From Betaproteobacteria bacterium (GTDB lineage Bacteria > Pseudomonadota > Gammaproteobacteria > Burkholderiales > SG8-39), in NCBI GenBank assembly GCA_947467405.1, contig CANIIN010000083.1, forward strand, positions 1 through 8,839: 8,839 nucleotides of DNA. Reading direction: 5' to 3'. Position numbers and translations under genes: made by a program. Below are positions 1 through 5,732 of the stretch, piece after piece (within the stretch, counting starts at the first letter, position 1; the number at the start of each line of letters is the position of its first letter). The notes under the pieces are model-generated. The model saw only the letters and a program-made list of their open reading frames with translations, had not been told where the DNA came from and did no database searches.

Positions 1-360
1 ACCCCCGGCCTCTACCGCCACTTCAACTGCCCGCTCTGCCAGTCGGACGACTACGGCTACGCGCTGTATTCACGCGAGGGCAGGAACAGCGTGCGCATGT
101 CCTGGTTCCAATGTGCCGGCTGCTCGGTCATGTTCAACGACCCCGAGCGCTTCTCGCGGCTGGTGCGTCGCGTGCATGAGCTGAACGCCATCCGCGATGC
201 GCCGCAGCGCGGCGAAGGGCCGCTCAGGTCCGAGTCAGAGAAAATGCAGCAGGAGTTGGACGAGCAGCGCGCCATCGACGAGATGAACAAGGGCGCGCGG
301 CGACCGGTCCGGCGGCCTGACCACGCAGCGGACAAATCGACCGGCCAGCCGTCCAGCTGA
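1..360 (+). CDS. Zinc-ribbon protein, 5'-truncated by the window edge
   Basis: The open frame runs from base 1 to a TGA at 358-360 and gives 119 residues with no upstream stop, so the gene begins outside the window. Two CxxC knuckles are visible, CPLC at residues 10-13 and CAGC at residues 38-41. They are separated by 24 residues, which is the layout of a four-cysteine zinc ribbon. The segment between and just after them is aromatic-rich (DDYGYALYS, SWFQ), as expected for a small beta zinc ribbon. The rest is a charged, probably helical tail (about residues 60-105) rich in Glu, Gln and Arg that ends in a basic Arg/Pro stretch. An internal GTG at 91 would cut the first knuckle off, so I do not take it as the start. 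I do not recognise the specific family. A nucleic-acid- or protein-binding role is only an inference from the zinc ribbon. Confidence 0.7.
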   Translation, partial: TPGLYRHFNCPLCQSDDYGYALYSREGRNSVRMSWFQCAGCSVMFNDPERFSRLVRRVHELNAIRDAPQRGEGPLRSESEKMQQELDEQRAIDEMNKGARRPVRRPDHAADKSTGQPSS

Positions 361-456
361 CTCGCAGGACATATCGGGGCACCCGGCTCGCAGCACAACC
401 GAACCTGATCCGCATCGAACCATCAGCGTCACGCCGCATTCATGGCCTACTCACCC

Positions 457-470
457 CGGTACTAGTACCG
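457..470. promoter_or_regulatory. Perfect 14-bp palindrome, candidate operator
   Basis: The sequence CGGTACTAGTACCG equals its own reverse complement over all 14 bases. It lies in the 214-bp non-coding gap between the zinc-ribbon gene and the cytochrome gene, about 105 bp before the cytochrome start codon. Such a symmetric site upstream of a gene suits binding by a dimeric regulator. With no loop it is a poor RNA hairpin. No regulator is encoded nearby, so the role is inferred from shape and place only. Confidence 0.35.
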
Positions 471-500
471 TTTCCTCACTTTGCCGAGATTGATTATCAT
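471..500 (+). promoter_or_regulatory. Weak candidate promoter for the cytochrome c gene
   Basis: A TATCAT hexamer at 495-500 could act as a -10 box, and TTTCCT at 471-476 lies 18 bases upstream as a poor -35. The palindrome at 457-470 directly abuts this candidate -35. The match to sigma-70 consensus is modest and the rest of the gap (361-574) shows no better candidate, so this is tentative. Confidence 0.2.
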
Positions 501-574
501 GGCCCGTGCGGAATTCGGGCCTGCATGGCAACCCGTGCCCGCAGCTGACAACAACAGCGACACGGGAGATGGTC

Positions 575-1462
575 ATGAAGCGATGGATGAAATGGATTGG
601 CGTGGCGGTACTGGTCGTGGTGCTGCTGGCGGGCGCACTCGTCGCCACCGGGCTCTACATGGGTGAGCAGCGCATGGCGCGCCACCTCGACATCAAGGTG
701 GATGCGGTGGCGTTTCGCGCCGAACCTGCGGCAATAGAACGCGGTCGTTACCTGTTCAACTCGCGCGGTTGCGTAGATTGCCACGGTGTCAACGGCGGCG
801 GCGCCACGCTGGCCGATGATGGCCAGGGCCTGAAGCTCGCCGGCCCCAACCTCACCAGCGGCAATCCGCGCATGGCCAAATACCAGGAAGCGGACTGGGT
901 GCGCAGCATCCGCCATGGCGTGGGCGTTGACCGTCGTGCTCTGCGCCTGATGCCCAGCGAAGACTACAACCGCCTCACCGATGACGATCTTGCCGGCATT
1001 GTTGCTTATGTTCGCCAGTTGCCGGCGCAGAGCGGCAACGAGCAGGGCACCATACAACTGCCGCTGCCCGGTCGCGTGGCCTATGGCCTGGGCGCCATCC
1101 CCGAAGCCGTGACCAAGATCGACCATAACCTGCCGCCAGCCAAACCGGTGGCCGAGGGCGTCACCGTCAAGCACGGCCGTTACATCGCCGAAATGTGCGC
1201 CGGATGCCACGGCGCAAAACTGCAAGGCGGCAAGATCAATGGCGCGCCGCCCGACTGGCCCGCTGCCGCACGCATCGCCCCCGGCGAAGGCAGCGTCATG
1301 CCGCGCTACAAGGACATCGAGGTTTTCGTGGCCATGATGCGCAGCGGCAAGCGCCCTGATGGCAGCGACATCAAGGTGATGCCGTTCTCGTCGTTGAAGA
1401 CCATGAACGACACCGACCTGCGCGCGCTGCACCTGTATCTGGCGCAGGTGCCGGCGCCCTGA
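575..1462 (+). CDS. Membrane-anchored dihaem cytochrome c
   Basis: The 295-residue product starts with a short basic N-terminus and one hydrophobic segment (about residues 8-28, WIGVAVLVVVLLAGALVATG). This is an uncleaved anchor or signal that places the rest in the periplasm. Two haem-attachment motifs are present, CVDCH (66-70) and CAGCH (208-212). Each is followed at a suitable distance by a likely axial methionine, in LRLMPSED (M126) and IKVMPFSS (M269), so the protein looks like a tandem pair of class I cytochrome c domains that passes electrons between periplasmic redox partners. The start at 575 is chosen because GGGAG at 564-568 lies 6 bases upstream. The in-frame ATG at 569 abuts that site, and earlier starts would put non-hydrophobic residues before the anchor. 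No oxidase or dehydrogenase partner lies beside it, so its donor and acceptor are unknown. The domain layout resembles cytochrome subunits of periplasmic dehydrogenases. Confidence 0.88.
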   Translation: MKRWMKWIGVAVLVVVLLAGALVATGLYMGEQRMARHLDIKVDAVAFRAEPAAIERGRYLFNSRGCVDCHGVNGGGATLADDGQGLKLAGPNLTSGNPRMAKYQEADWVRSIRHGVGVDRRALRLMPSEDYNRLTDDDLAGIVAYVRQLPAQSGNEQGTIQLPLPGRVAYGLGAIPEAVTKIDHNLPPAKPVAEGVTVKHGRYIAEMCAGCHGAKLQGGKINGAPPDWPAAARIAPGEGSVMPRYKDIEVFVAMMRSGKRPDGSDIKVMPFSSLKTMNDTDLRALHLYLAQVPAP

Positions 1463-1477
1463 TCCGCGACCCTGACC

Positions 1478-1502
1478 GCCGACCCTGAGATGGCGGGTCG
1501 GC
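1478..1502 (+). terminator. GC-rich hairpin after the cytochrome c gene
   Basis: An 8-bp perfect stem, GCCGACCC (1478-1485) with GGGTCGGC (1495-1502), encloses a 9-base loop and starts 15 bases after the cytochrome stop codon. There is no T-tract after it (AGCCTCATT follows), so it is a weak intrinsic terminator at best. It may instead protect the 3' end of the mRNA. The left part sits in a short tandem duplication of CGACCCTGA. Confidence 0.4.
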
Positions 1503-1563
1503 AGCCTCATTGCCGCCGCTGTCCTGAACGACGTGAAGGGCGCGCCTGGCCGGCGTGCTCAGT

Positions 1564-1789
1564 GTCGATGCGCCCGAAGCGCGCCACGGCGGCGGAGATC
1601 AGCGCCTCGCAGTTCTTCCAGTCCGATACATCCACTTTGGCGGCTGCGGCCTCCACGCCCCGCGCCTGCATTGTCGCCTTTGACGTCCGCGGCGAAGATG
1701 CGCGCGCCCTGTGCACCCAGGTATTCCGCCACCGCCGCGCCGATGCCGCGTCCGGCGCCGATCACCACTACTGCCTTGCCTGCTACTGA
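1564..1789 (-). pseudogene. Frameshifted N-terminal remnant of a short-chain dehydrogenase/reductase (SDR)
   Basis: Reading leftward from 1789, one minus-strand frame gives AGKAVVVIGAGRGIGAAVAEY and then LGAQGARIFAADVKGD. This is the first beta-strand, the Gly-rich NAD(P)-binding loop (GAGRGIG, matching TGxxxGIG) and the second strand with its acidic end of a classical SDR. At about 1660-1680 the homology moves to another minus-strand frame, which continues with GVEAAAAKVDVSDWKNCEAL and ISAAVARFGRID, the next SDR segment that normally leads into the NNAG motif. After GRID (to 1564) the similarity stops. The NNAG motif, the catalytic Ser-Tyr-Lys region and the C-terminus are missing. A stop (TAG, 1790-1792) lies just before the first SDR residues and no start codon in the proper place remains. 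About 75 of the usual 250 residues survive, so this is a dead fragment. It lies 38 bases downstream of Bug receptor 1 on the same strand and was probably once co-transcribed with it. Confidence 0.75.
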
Positions 1790-1791
1790 CT

Positions 1792-1808
1792 ACGCCGCGC
1801 AGCGGCGT
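1792..1808. repeat. Short GC hairpin between Bug receptor 1 and the SDR remnant
   Basis: ACGCCGC (1792-1798) pairs perfectly with GCGGCGT (1802-1808) around a 3-base loop. It is about 20 bases beyond the receptor stop codon on the minus strand. No run of T follows on either strand, so it cannot be called an intrinsic terminator with confidence. It may stabilise the 3' end of the receptor mRNA. Confidence 0.3.
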
Positions 1809-1827
1809 TGCTCAGTTGCTCGATGCC

Positions 1828-2793
1828 TCAGTTGGTCGAAGCCGACGTGGACTTCACCACCGGACCCCACAGCTCGAGTTCCTTCTTCATCACGGCCGCC
1901 AGTTCCGTCGGCGTGTTGCTGCGGGCATCGAAGCCGATCTTGGCAAAGGACTCCACCACGTCGGGCAGCTTCATCACGCGCACCGTCTCGGCATGCAGCT
2001 TGTCGATCACCGGCTTGGGTGTGCCGGCGGCGGCGATCAGGCACACGAAGCCCAGCACCTCGTAGCCGGGCACCGTCCTCGACACCGGCGGCACGCCCGG
2101 CACATACGACAGTCCGGTGGTATTGGTCACCGCGATCGGGCGCAGCTTGCCCGACTGCATGTGCGGTCCCGAGTTCAGCATCACGTCGAACATGAAGTCC
2201 AAGCGGCCGCCGATCAGATCGATCATCGCCGGCGCCGAGCCCTTGTACGGCACATGGGTCAGTTTGGTGCCGGTCATGCTGGCCAGCAGTTCGCCGGACA
2301 GGTGGTTCGATGAGCCGTTGCCCGCCGAGCCGTAGGTGATCTTGCCGGGATTGTCGCGCGCCGCCTTGACGAGGTCGGCCACCGTCTTGTAAGGCGCGCT
2401 GGCCGGCACCACCAGGATGTTGGTGTAGTCGCCCAGCATCGAGATCGGCGCAAAGCTCTTCAGCGGGTCGTAGCCGACATTGGGATAGAGATGCGGCCCG
2501 ATGGCCAGCGACCCGGTGTGGCCAAGACCCAGCGTATAGCCGTCGGCGGCGGAGCGGGCCACCGTGGCAATGCCCAGCGTGCTGCCCGCGCCGGCGATGT
2601 TCTCCACCACCACCGTCTGGCCGAGGCCGTCCTTCATCTTCGGCGCGATGATGCGCGCCGCCTGGTCGAGCGGCCCGCCGGCGGCGAACGGCGCAATGAG
2701 CTTGATGGGCTTGTTGGGCCAGGCGTCCTGCGCCATGGCGCCCGCGGTTGCGAAAGCCAGCGTTACCGCTGCGCTGAATATGCTGAACTTCAT
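1828..2793 (-). CDS. Bug/TctC-family periplasmic solute-binding receptor (receptor 1)
   Basis: The 321-residue product is of normal length for a Bug receptor. A Sec signal peptide (MKFSIFSAAVTLAFATAGAMA) ends at about residue 21 (AMA, then QDAWP). Family marks follow in order: WPNKPIKLIAPFAAGG at 25-40 with the downstream Asp of GGPLD (43), GQTVVVEN (58-65), ADGYTL (83-88), YDPLKSFAPIS (108-118), HVPYKG (180-185) and GTPKPVIDKL (257-266). Members of this family are periplasmic Venus-flytrap proteins that bind small carboxylates or amides, either for tripartite tricarboxylate (TctAB) transporters or for signalling. The ligand cannot be deduced here. The start at 2793 is set by an AAGGAG site (2800-2805 on the minus strand) 6 bases upstream. 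A frame extension to 2892 would bury the signal peptide. No TctA/TctB genes are adjacent, and the only same-strand neighbour downstream is the broken SDR. Confidence 0.93.
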   Translation of the reverse strand: MKFSIFSAAVTLAFATAGAMAQDAWPNKPIKLIAPFAAGGPLDQAARIIAPKMKDGLGQTVVVENIAGAGSTLGIATVARSAADGYTLGLGHTGSLAIGPHLYPNVGYDPLKSFAPISMLGDYTNILVVPASAPYKTVADLVKAARDNPGKITYGSAGNGSSNHLSGELLASMTGTKLTHVPYKGSAPAMIDLIGGRLDFMFDVMLNSGPHMQSGKLRPIAVTNTTGLSYVPGVPPVSRTVPGYEVLGFVCLIAAAGTPKPVIDKLHAETVRVMKLPDVVESFAKIGFDARSNTPTELAAVMKKELELWGPVVKSTSASTN

Positions 2794-3117
2794 GAGTTTC
2801 TCCTTGACTGGATTTTCCGGCTTGTTGCGGCAATGGCCCTGCATCGACAGCGACGTATCGGCAACATTGCCCGGAGGTTGACGCAGCGACAACGAGAATC
2901 AGTCTTCGGAATCAGTTTCGCTGGCGTCGCGGCGAGATTGTGACACTTCACCGTGATGGACGGGAGATGGCCTGGCATGACAGGGCGCGGCAACGTCCGG
3001 GCACGTGAGGAGACAGCCCTTGCGCGAGCTGGTCCGGAACCGGTCTGGAATGGGCAAGGCCCGAAGACCGTCTCCTGGCGGGCTTCTTCAGGCATCGATG
3101 CGCTGAATCCGCAAACA
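2794..3117. other. Non-coding stretch upstream of Bug receptor 1
   Basis: This gap separates the receptor start from the terminator of the carbonic anhydrase gene and should carry the receptor promoter, read on the minus strand. I found no convincing -35/-10 pair. The best, TTGTCG with a poor -10 some 17 bases later in the minus-strand region about 2855-2890, matches only partly. Open frames cross the gap on both strands, but they lack family resemblance and proper ribosome-binding sites and look fortuitous. A stem-loop at 3008-3076 is listed separately. Confidence 0.4.
3008..3076. repeat. Two-step inverted repeat (possible structured leader)
   Basis: AGGAGAC (3008-3014) is complementary to GTCTCCT (3070-3076). 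Nested inside it, CCTTGC (3018-3023) is complementary to GCAAGG (3054-3059). The apex, about 30 bases, contains GTCCGGAACCGGTC, with further weak symmetry. It lies 215-285 bases upstream of Bug receptor 1 on that gene's coding strand and could be part of a leader or a regulatory site. No T-run follows. Confidence 0.25.
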
Positions 3118-3143
3118 AAAAGCCCGCGCAGTGGCGGGCTTTT
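3118..3143 (-). terminator. Intrinsic terminator of the carbonic anhydrase gene
   Basis: A perfect 10-bp inverted repeat, AAAAGCCCGC (3118-3127) and GCGGGCTTTT (3134-3143), has a 6-base loop. On the minus strand the stem is followed by TTTTTGTTT, a good U-tract, and it starts 26 bases after the carbonic anhydrase stop codon. On the plus strand only four T follow, so any bidirectional action would be weaker. Confidence 0.88.
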
Positions 3144-3169
3144 CGGGTGAGCCTCGGCCATTCGATCGT

Positions 3170-4252
3170 TCAGTTCGATTCCTTGATCACGCGTCCCGCC
3201 GTGGTTTGAATCGGCCGCGCGTTCATCGGATAGATGCGCGAGAACAGATTCAGCTGCTCGATCGTCGCCTGTACCGGCTGCTTCATCACGATCCACAGCA
3301 CGTCTTCCGTGCACGGCGGCGTGGTCAGTGAACCCATGTACGTGAAGTAGCGGCGGTCGCCAGGCAGCATCTGGTTCATGTCGAGGCTGCTGGATGTGAC
3401 GGTGATGTCGGAATTCTTCTCCAGCGGCAGATTGTTCAGCAGCATCTGCAGCACCGGTTGGCGTGCGCCGACTTCCACCAGCAGCGCCACCACCGCCAGC
3501 TTGCCCTGCGTGTCTTGATGCACCATGTGCACCACCATCTCGAACTGTTTGCCGTCGATCATCTCTTCCGACGGGCGATGGAAGTGGAACTGCACCAGCC
3601 GGAACACGCGTCCCTGCAGGCGCATGGAATTCCAGCCGTTCACGTTGGCCTGGATGGTATGACCGTTATCGGTCACCTTGAAGCTGCTGGGCCGGTACTC
3701 GAACCCGATCGGCTCCAACTCGACCTTCATGCCCTCGCGAATGTCGATCGGCGACTGGCGCTGGCCGGTGCCGCACGACGCGTACTCGGGCGCGAGCTTC
3801 GCCCAGGCCTGCGGGCCGGTCTCGCCTTCATAAGACCAGTGCGGCGGATGCGCAGCATGCGCGACGGCGCCGTGGCTTTCTTCGGCCTTGGTGTCGGTGA
3901 CTTTGGAGGCGACAGACGCCAGTGCCTGGCGGCGCGTGGCAGCCGATATGCGCGGCACCGGGCGCTCGATGATGCGCTCGGGCGTGGCGCGTTCCGCCTT
4001 GTGTTCGGTGACTTTGCTGCTGCTGGCGCGCTTGGCGTCAACGGCAACTTCCGGTGCCTTCTCGCCGGCGGGCGGCACCTCGGATTTTGCGGCTGGTGCG
4101 GCTGCTGCGGCCTTGGATGCGGCAGCGGGTTTGGTCGCGCCAGGATCGGCGGCGGCCTTTTGTTCATCGGCAGCGATCGCGCCAAGGGACAGGCCCAGGC
4201 TCAATGCCAGAAAGGCAATGTGATGGTGGTGACTGCGTGTCGGGAATGCCAT
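3170..4252 (-). CDS. cah: Secreted alpha-class carbonic anhydrase with a long N-terminal linker
   Basis: The 360-residue product should interconvert CO2 and bicarbonate in the periplasm. A signal peptide (about residues 1-28) contains an HHHH run and ends at GAIAA. Residues 29-135 are low-complexity, rich in Ala, Lys, Glu and Pro, with no visible fold. The catalytic domain starts at HWSYEG (138-143). Family marks are QSPIDI (166-171), DNGH (proton-shuttle-like His198), QFHFH (zinc ligands His223 and His225), VVHMVH (third ligand His242) and SLTTPPC (308-314, with the Thr-gate pair at 310-311). Cys160 and Cys314 match the usual bacterial disulfide. Two positions differ from the human CA II pattern: the Glu before the third ligand (E117) is Val240, and the His of SEH is Glu (PSEE). 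The start at 4252 is preferred because it places the signal peptide at the N-terminus. Its ribosome-binding site is weak (GGTGG, 9 bases upstream), and extensions to 4309 or 4327 would precede the signal. It is monocistronic, with its own terminator. Confidence 0.93.
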   Translation of the reverse strand: MAFPTRSHHHHIAFLALSLGLSLGAIAADEQKAAADPGATKPAAASKAAAAAPAAKSEVPPAGEKAPEVAVDAKRASSSKVTEHKAERATPERIIERPVPRISAATRRQALASVASKVTDTKAEESHGAVAHAAHPPHWSYEGETGPQAWAKLAPEYASCGTGQRQSPIDIREGMKVELEPIGFEYRPSSFKVTDNGHTIQANVNGWNSMRLQGRVFRLVQFHFHRPSEEMIDGKQFEMVVHMVHQDTQGKLAVVALLVEVGARQPVLQMLLNNLPLEKNSDITVTSSSLDMNQMLPGDRRYFTYMGSLTTPPCTEDVLWIVMKQPVQATIEQLNLFSRIYPMNARPIQTTAGRVIKESN

Positions 4253-4411
4253 GTTCGGGTTCCACCAATAGATTGGGGCACATAGCTTTATCAGCTGAAA
4301 CGTCGCCATCTTTAACGACGGAAACAAGGCAATAAGGGCGCGTATTCGGGGGATTGAAATGGCGCCGGTGCTTCTACGATACCGTCTGCCTGAATGACGA
4401 AGTGCTCATCA
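4253..4411 (-). promoter_or_regulatory. Upstream region of the carbonic anhydrase gene
   Basis: This non-coding stretch lies between the carbonic anhydrase start and the inverted-repeat element and must hold the promoter of that gene. It is less GC-rich than its surroundings, with minus-strand tracts such as TTGCCTTGTTTCCG and GATAAAGCTATG about 20-75 bases before the start. No -35/-10 pair with good spacing stands out, so only the region is marked. Confidence 0.3.
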
Positions 4412-4582
4412 CTCCCTCCCCCTGCGCAGCGGGAGGGCCGGGATGGGGGCAACGCCAACACGCGATGCCCTAAAAGCAAAATGCCCGAAGATCCGCTCCA
4501 GATGGGCATCTTCAGGCATTCATCGAGCGCCCTCCCCAACCCTCCGCGCGATTTTCGACAATACGCGCTGGGCAGGGGGAGC
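4412..4582. repeat. Nested palindromic repeat element (BIME/MITE-like)
   Basis: Two GC-rich palindromic units in opposite orientation flank a terminator. Unit A (4412-4450) forms CCCTCCCCCT / AGCGGGAGGG around GCGC with a single mismatch, then continues GGATGGGGGC. Unit B (4529-4582) begins GCCCTCCCCAACCCTCC and contains GCGCG (4546-4550) / CGCGC (4564-4568). The two units are mutually complementary: CTCCCCCTGC (4416-4425) pairs perfectly with GCAGGGGGAG (4572-4581), and GGAGGG (4432-4437) pairs with CCCTCC (4540-4545). The whole can therefore fold as one long imperfect cruciform. CCCTCCCC-type palindromes of this kind are widespread intergenic repeats in proteobacteria, so I infer a REP/BIME-like dispersed element. 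It begins 15-17 bases after the stop codon of Bug receptor 2. Confidence 0.6.
4480..4520 (-). terminator. Intrinsic terminator of Bug receptor 2, inside the repeat element
   Basis: AATGCCCGAAGAT (4480-4492) and ATCTTCAGGCATT (4508-4520) form a 13-bp stem with a 15-base loop. The single imperfect position is a G-U pair in minus-strand RNA but a C-A mismatch in plus-strand RNA, and the T-rich tract TTTTGCTTTTA follows on the minus strand. It therefore works best for the minus-strand receptor gene, which ends about 78 bases upstream. Confidence 0.75.
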
Positions 4583-4597
4583 AGGACGAACCGGCTA

Positions 4598-5578
4598 TCA
4601 ATCGATCTTGATGTTCGCGCTCTTGATCACGTTCGCCCACATGGCCGAATCGGCGGCGACGATTTTGCGATAGTTGTCCACGCTGCCGCCCATGGGAATC
4701 AGACCCTGGCGCTGCAGCTCGGCGGCAAACGCCGGCTCCTTGATGGTCTCGACACTGTCGTTGTTCAGGCGCTGCAGGATGTCATTGGGTGTACCCGCTG
4801 GCGCCAGCACACCGTACCAACCGCTCACCTCGTAACCCGGCAGGCCGGATTCGGCGATGGTCGGGATCTCCGGCGCGCCGTCCCAGCGCTTGGCATTGGC
4901 CATGCCCAGCGCCTTGATCTTGCCGGACTTGATAATCGGGTTGGCAGTGATCATGGCGTCCCAGAACACATTGATCTGCCCGGCCATCAGGTCGGTGAGC
5001 GCAGGCGCCGCGCCCTTGTACGGCACATGCGTCATCGCTACGCCGGCGCGCGCCTTGAAGAGTTCGGCAGCCAGGTGCGTGATGCCGCCGGTGCCCGATG
5101 AGCCGAAGCTGAGCTTGTCCGGATTCTTCTTCAGGTAGGCAATCAGCTCACCGGCGTTGTTGGCGGGCACGGACGGGTGCACCACCATCACGATGGCAAT
5201 GCTCGCGATCGGCACCACCGGTGCGAAATCCTTCACCGGATCGAACTTGGCGGCCGACGCGTTCAGGATCGGCGCGATCACCAGCGTGTTGGTGGTGAGC
5301 AGCAGCGTGTAGCCGTCGGCCGGCGACTTGGCCACGAACTCCGAGCCGATCAGCGTGCCGGCCCCGGCCTTGTTCTCCACCAGCACCGGTTGCCCCAGGC
5401 GTACCCGCAGCTTGTCGCTGAACAGTCGCGCCAGCACATCGCCACCGCCGCCGGCCGCATACGGCACCACGATTTTCACCGGCTTGTTCGGATAGGCCTG
5501 CGCGTGGGCCGCGCCGCTTGCGAGCGCGCCGGCAGCCAGGCAAAGGGACAACAGATGGGGAATGAGTTTGCGGGTCAT
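4598..5578 (-). CDS. Bug/TctC-family periplasmic solute-binding receptor (receptor 2)
   Basis: This is a full-length 326-residue Bug receptor. The signal peptide (MTRKLIPHLLSLCLAAGALA and on to AAHA at 23-26) is cleaved before QAYPNKP. Conserved blocks are YPNKPVKIVVPYAAGG (29-44) with Asp47, GQPVLVEN (62-69), ADGYTL (87-92), FDPVKDFAPV (112-121), HVPYKG (184-189), IPTIAESGLPGYEV (238-251) and the GTPNDILQRLN segment (262-272). These are standard marks of the family, which captures small carboxylate-type ligands in the periplasm. The exact ligand is unknown. The start is fixed by GGAG (5585-5588 on the minus strand) 6 bases before the ATG. A frame extension to 5647 would precede the signal peptide. 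It appears to be transcribed alone, divergently from receptor 3. Its signature blocks differ clearly from those of receptors 1 and 3, so it is not a recent duplicate of either. Confidence 0.94.
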   Translation of the reverse strand: MTRKLIPHLLSLCLAAGALASGAAHAQAYPNKPVKIVVPYAAGGGGDVLARLFSDKLRVRLGQPVLVENKAGAGTLIGSEFVAKSPADGYTLLLTTNTLVIAPILNASAAKFDPVKDFAPVVPIASIAIVMVVHPSVPANNAGELIAYLKKNPDKLSFGSSGTGGITHLAAELFKARAGVAMTHVPYKGAAPALTDLMAGQINVFWDAMITANPIIKSGKIKALGMANAKRWDGAPEIPTIAESGLPGYEVSGWYGVLAPAGTPNDILQRLNNDSVETIKEPAFAAELQRQGLIPMGGSVDNYRKIVAADSAMWANVIKSANIKID

Positions 5579-5619
5579 GCGGTTCTCCAGGAATCGGGTT
5601 GTTGCGGTGGGAATCAGTC

Positions 5620-5635
5620 TTGTCCGTGCAGACAA
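5620..5635. promoter_or_regulatory. Short inverted repeat near the receptor 2 promoter
   Basis: TTGTC (5620-5624) and GACAA (5631-5635) are inverted around 6 bases and overlap the 3' end of the candidate -10 box for receptor 2. The symmetry is that of a small operator half-site pair, but the arms are only 5 bp and could be chance. Confidence 0.2.
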
Positions 5636-5643
5636 CTCTAGCA
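5634..5643 (-). promoter_or_regulatory. Candidate extended -10 for Bug receptor 2
   Basis: The minus strand reads TGCTAGAGTT, an extended -10 form (TG-n-TAGAGT, 4 of 6 to TATAAT), about 55 bases before the receptor 2 start codon. No good -35 lies 16-18 bases upstream. It matches the plus-strand candidate for receptor 3 at 9 of 10 bases. Confidence 0.35.
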
Positions 5644-5722
5644 CCATGGCAGCCGTTTCGGATCAGGTTTCTCTGCATGGAACTGCGACAATCCGCCATG
5701 TGCTGTGACGGCCAATATCCCG

Positions 5723-5732
5723 TGCTAAAGTT
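5723..5732 (+). promoter_or_regulatory. Candidate extended -10 for the receptor 3 operon
   Basis: TGCTAAAGTT is an extended -10 form (TG-n-TAAAGT, 4 of 6 to TATAAT), about 95 bases before the receptor 3 start. GTGACG (5705-5710) resembles a -35, but the spacer is only 15 bases. Together with its near-identical divergent partner at 5634-5643 it outlines a back-to-back promoter region. Confidence 0.35.

Noticed and set aside
361..574. Searched for a terminator of the zinc-ribbon gene or a small RNA.
   Set aside because: No hairpin with a T-tract is visible; only the 14-bp palindrome and a weak promoter candidate stand out.
497..1510. Long minus-strand open frame opposite the cytochrome c gene (337 codons).
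   Set aside because: It is rich in His, Arg, Ala and Gly as expected of an antisense reading of high-GC coding DNA, and it has no family motif. The plus strand carries two haem motifs.
1495..1540. Possible C-terminal SDR end (minus-strand VVQDSGGN resembling the VDGG tail), which would make the remnant an internal deletion.
   Set aside because: The similarity is only a few residues in a Gly-rich reading and cannot be separated from chance.
1790..2833. Minus-strand frame of 347 codons overlapping Bug receptor 1.
   Set aside because: It is a shifted frame of the receptor gene with Arg/Gly-biased composition. The receptor frame has the signal peptide, the ribosome-binding site and all family blocks.
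3080..3105. CTTCAGGCAT-like segment shared with the terminator stem at 4508-4520, suggesting a second copy of that element.
   Set aside because: Only about 10-12 bases match and the partner arm of the hairpin is missing, so it is not enough to call a repeat copy.
2790..3314. Minus-strand 174-codon frame across the gap upstream of Bug receptor 1.
   Set aside because: It runs through the carbonic anhydrase terminator, overlaps the end of that gene and has biased composition with no motif. It is not a believable gene.
3458..4285. Plus-strand 275-codon frame opposite the carbonic anhydrase.
   Set aside because: It is antisense to a gene with clear catalytic motifs and has no recognisable domain. 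The Gly/Cys-rich end merely mirrors the Ala-rich linker.
4253..4327. N-terminal extension of the carbonic anhydrase to 4309 or 4327.
   Set aside because: It would put about 19-25 residues before a good signal peptide and has no better-spaced ribosome-binding site.
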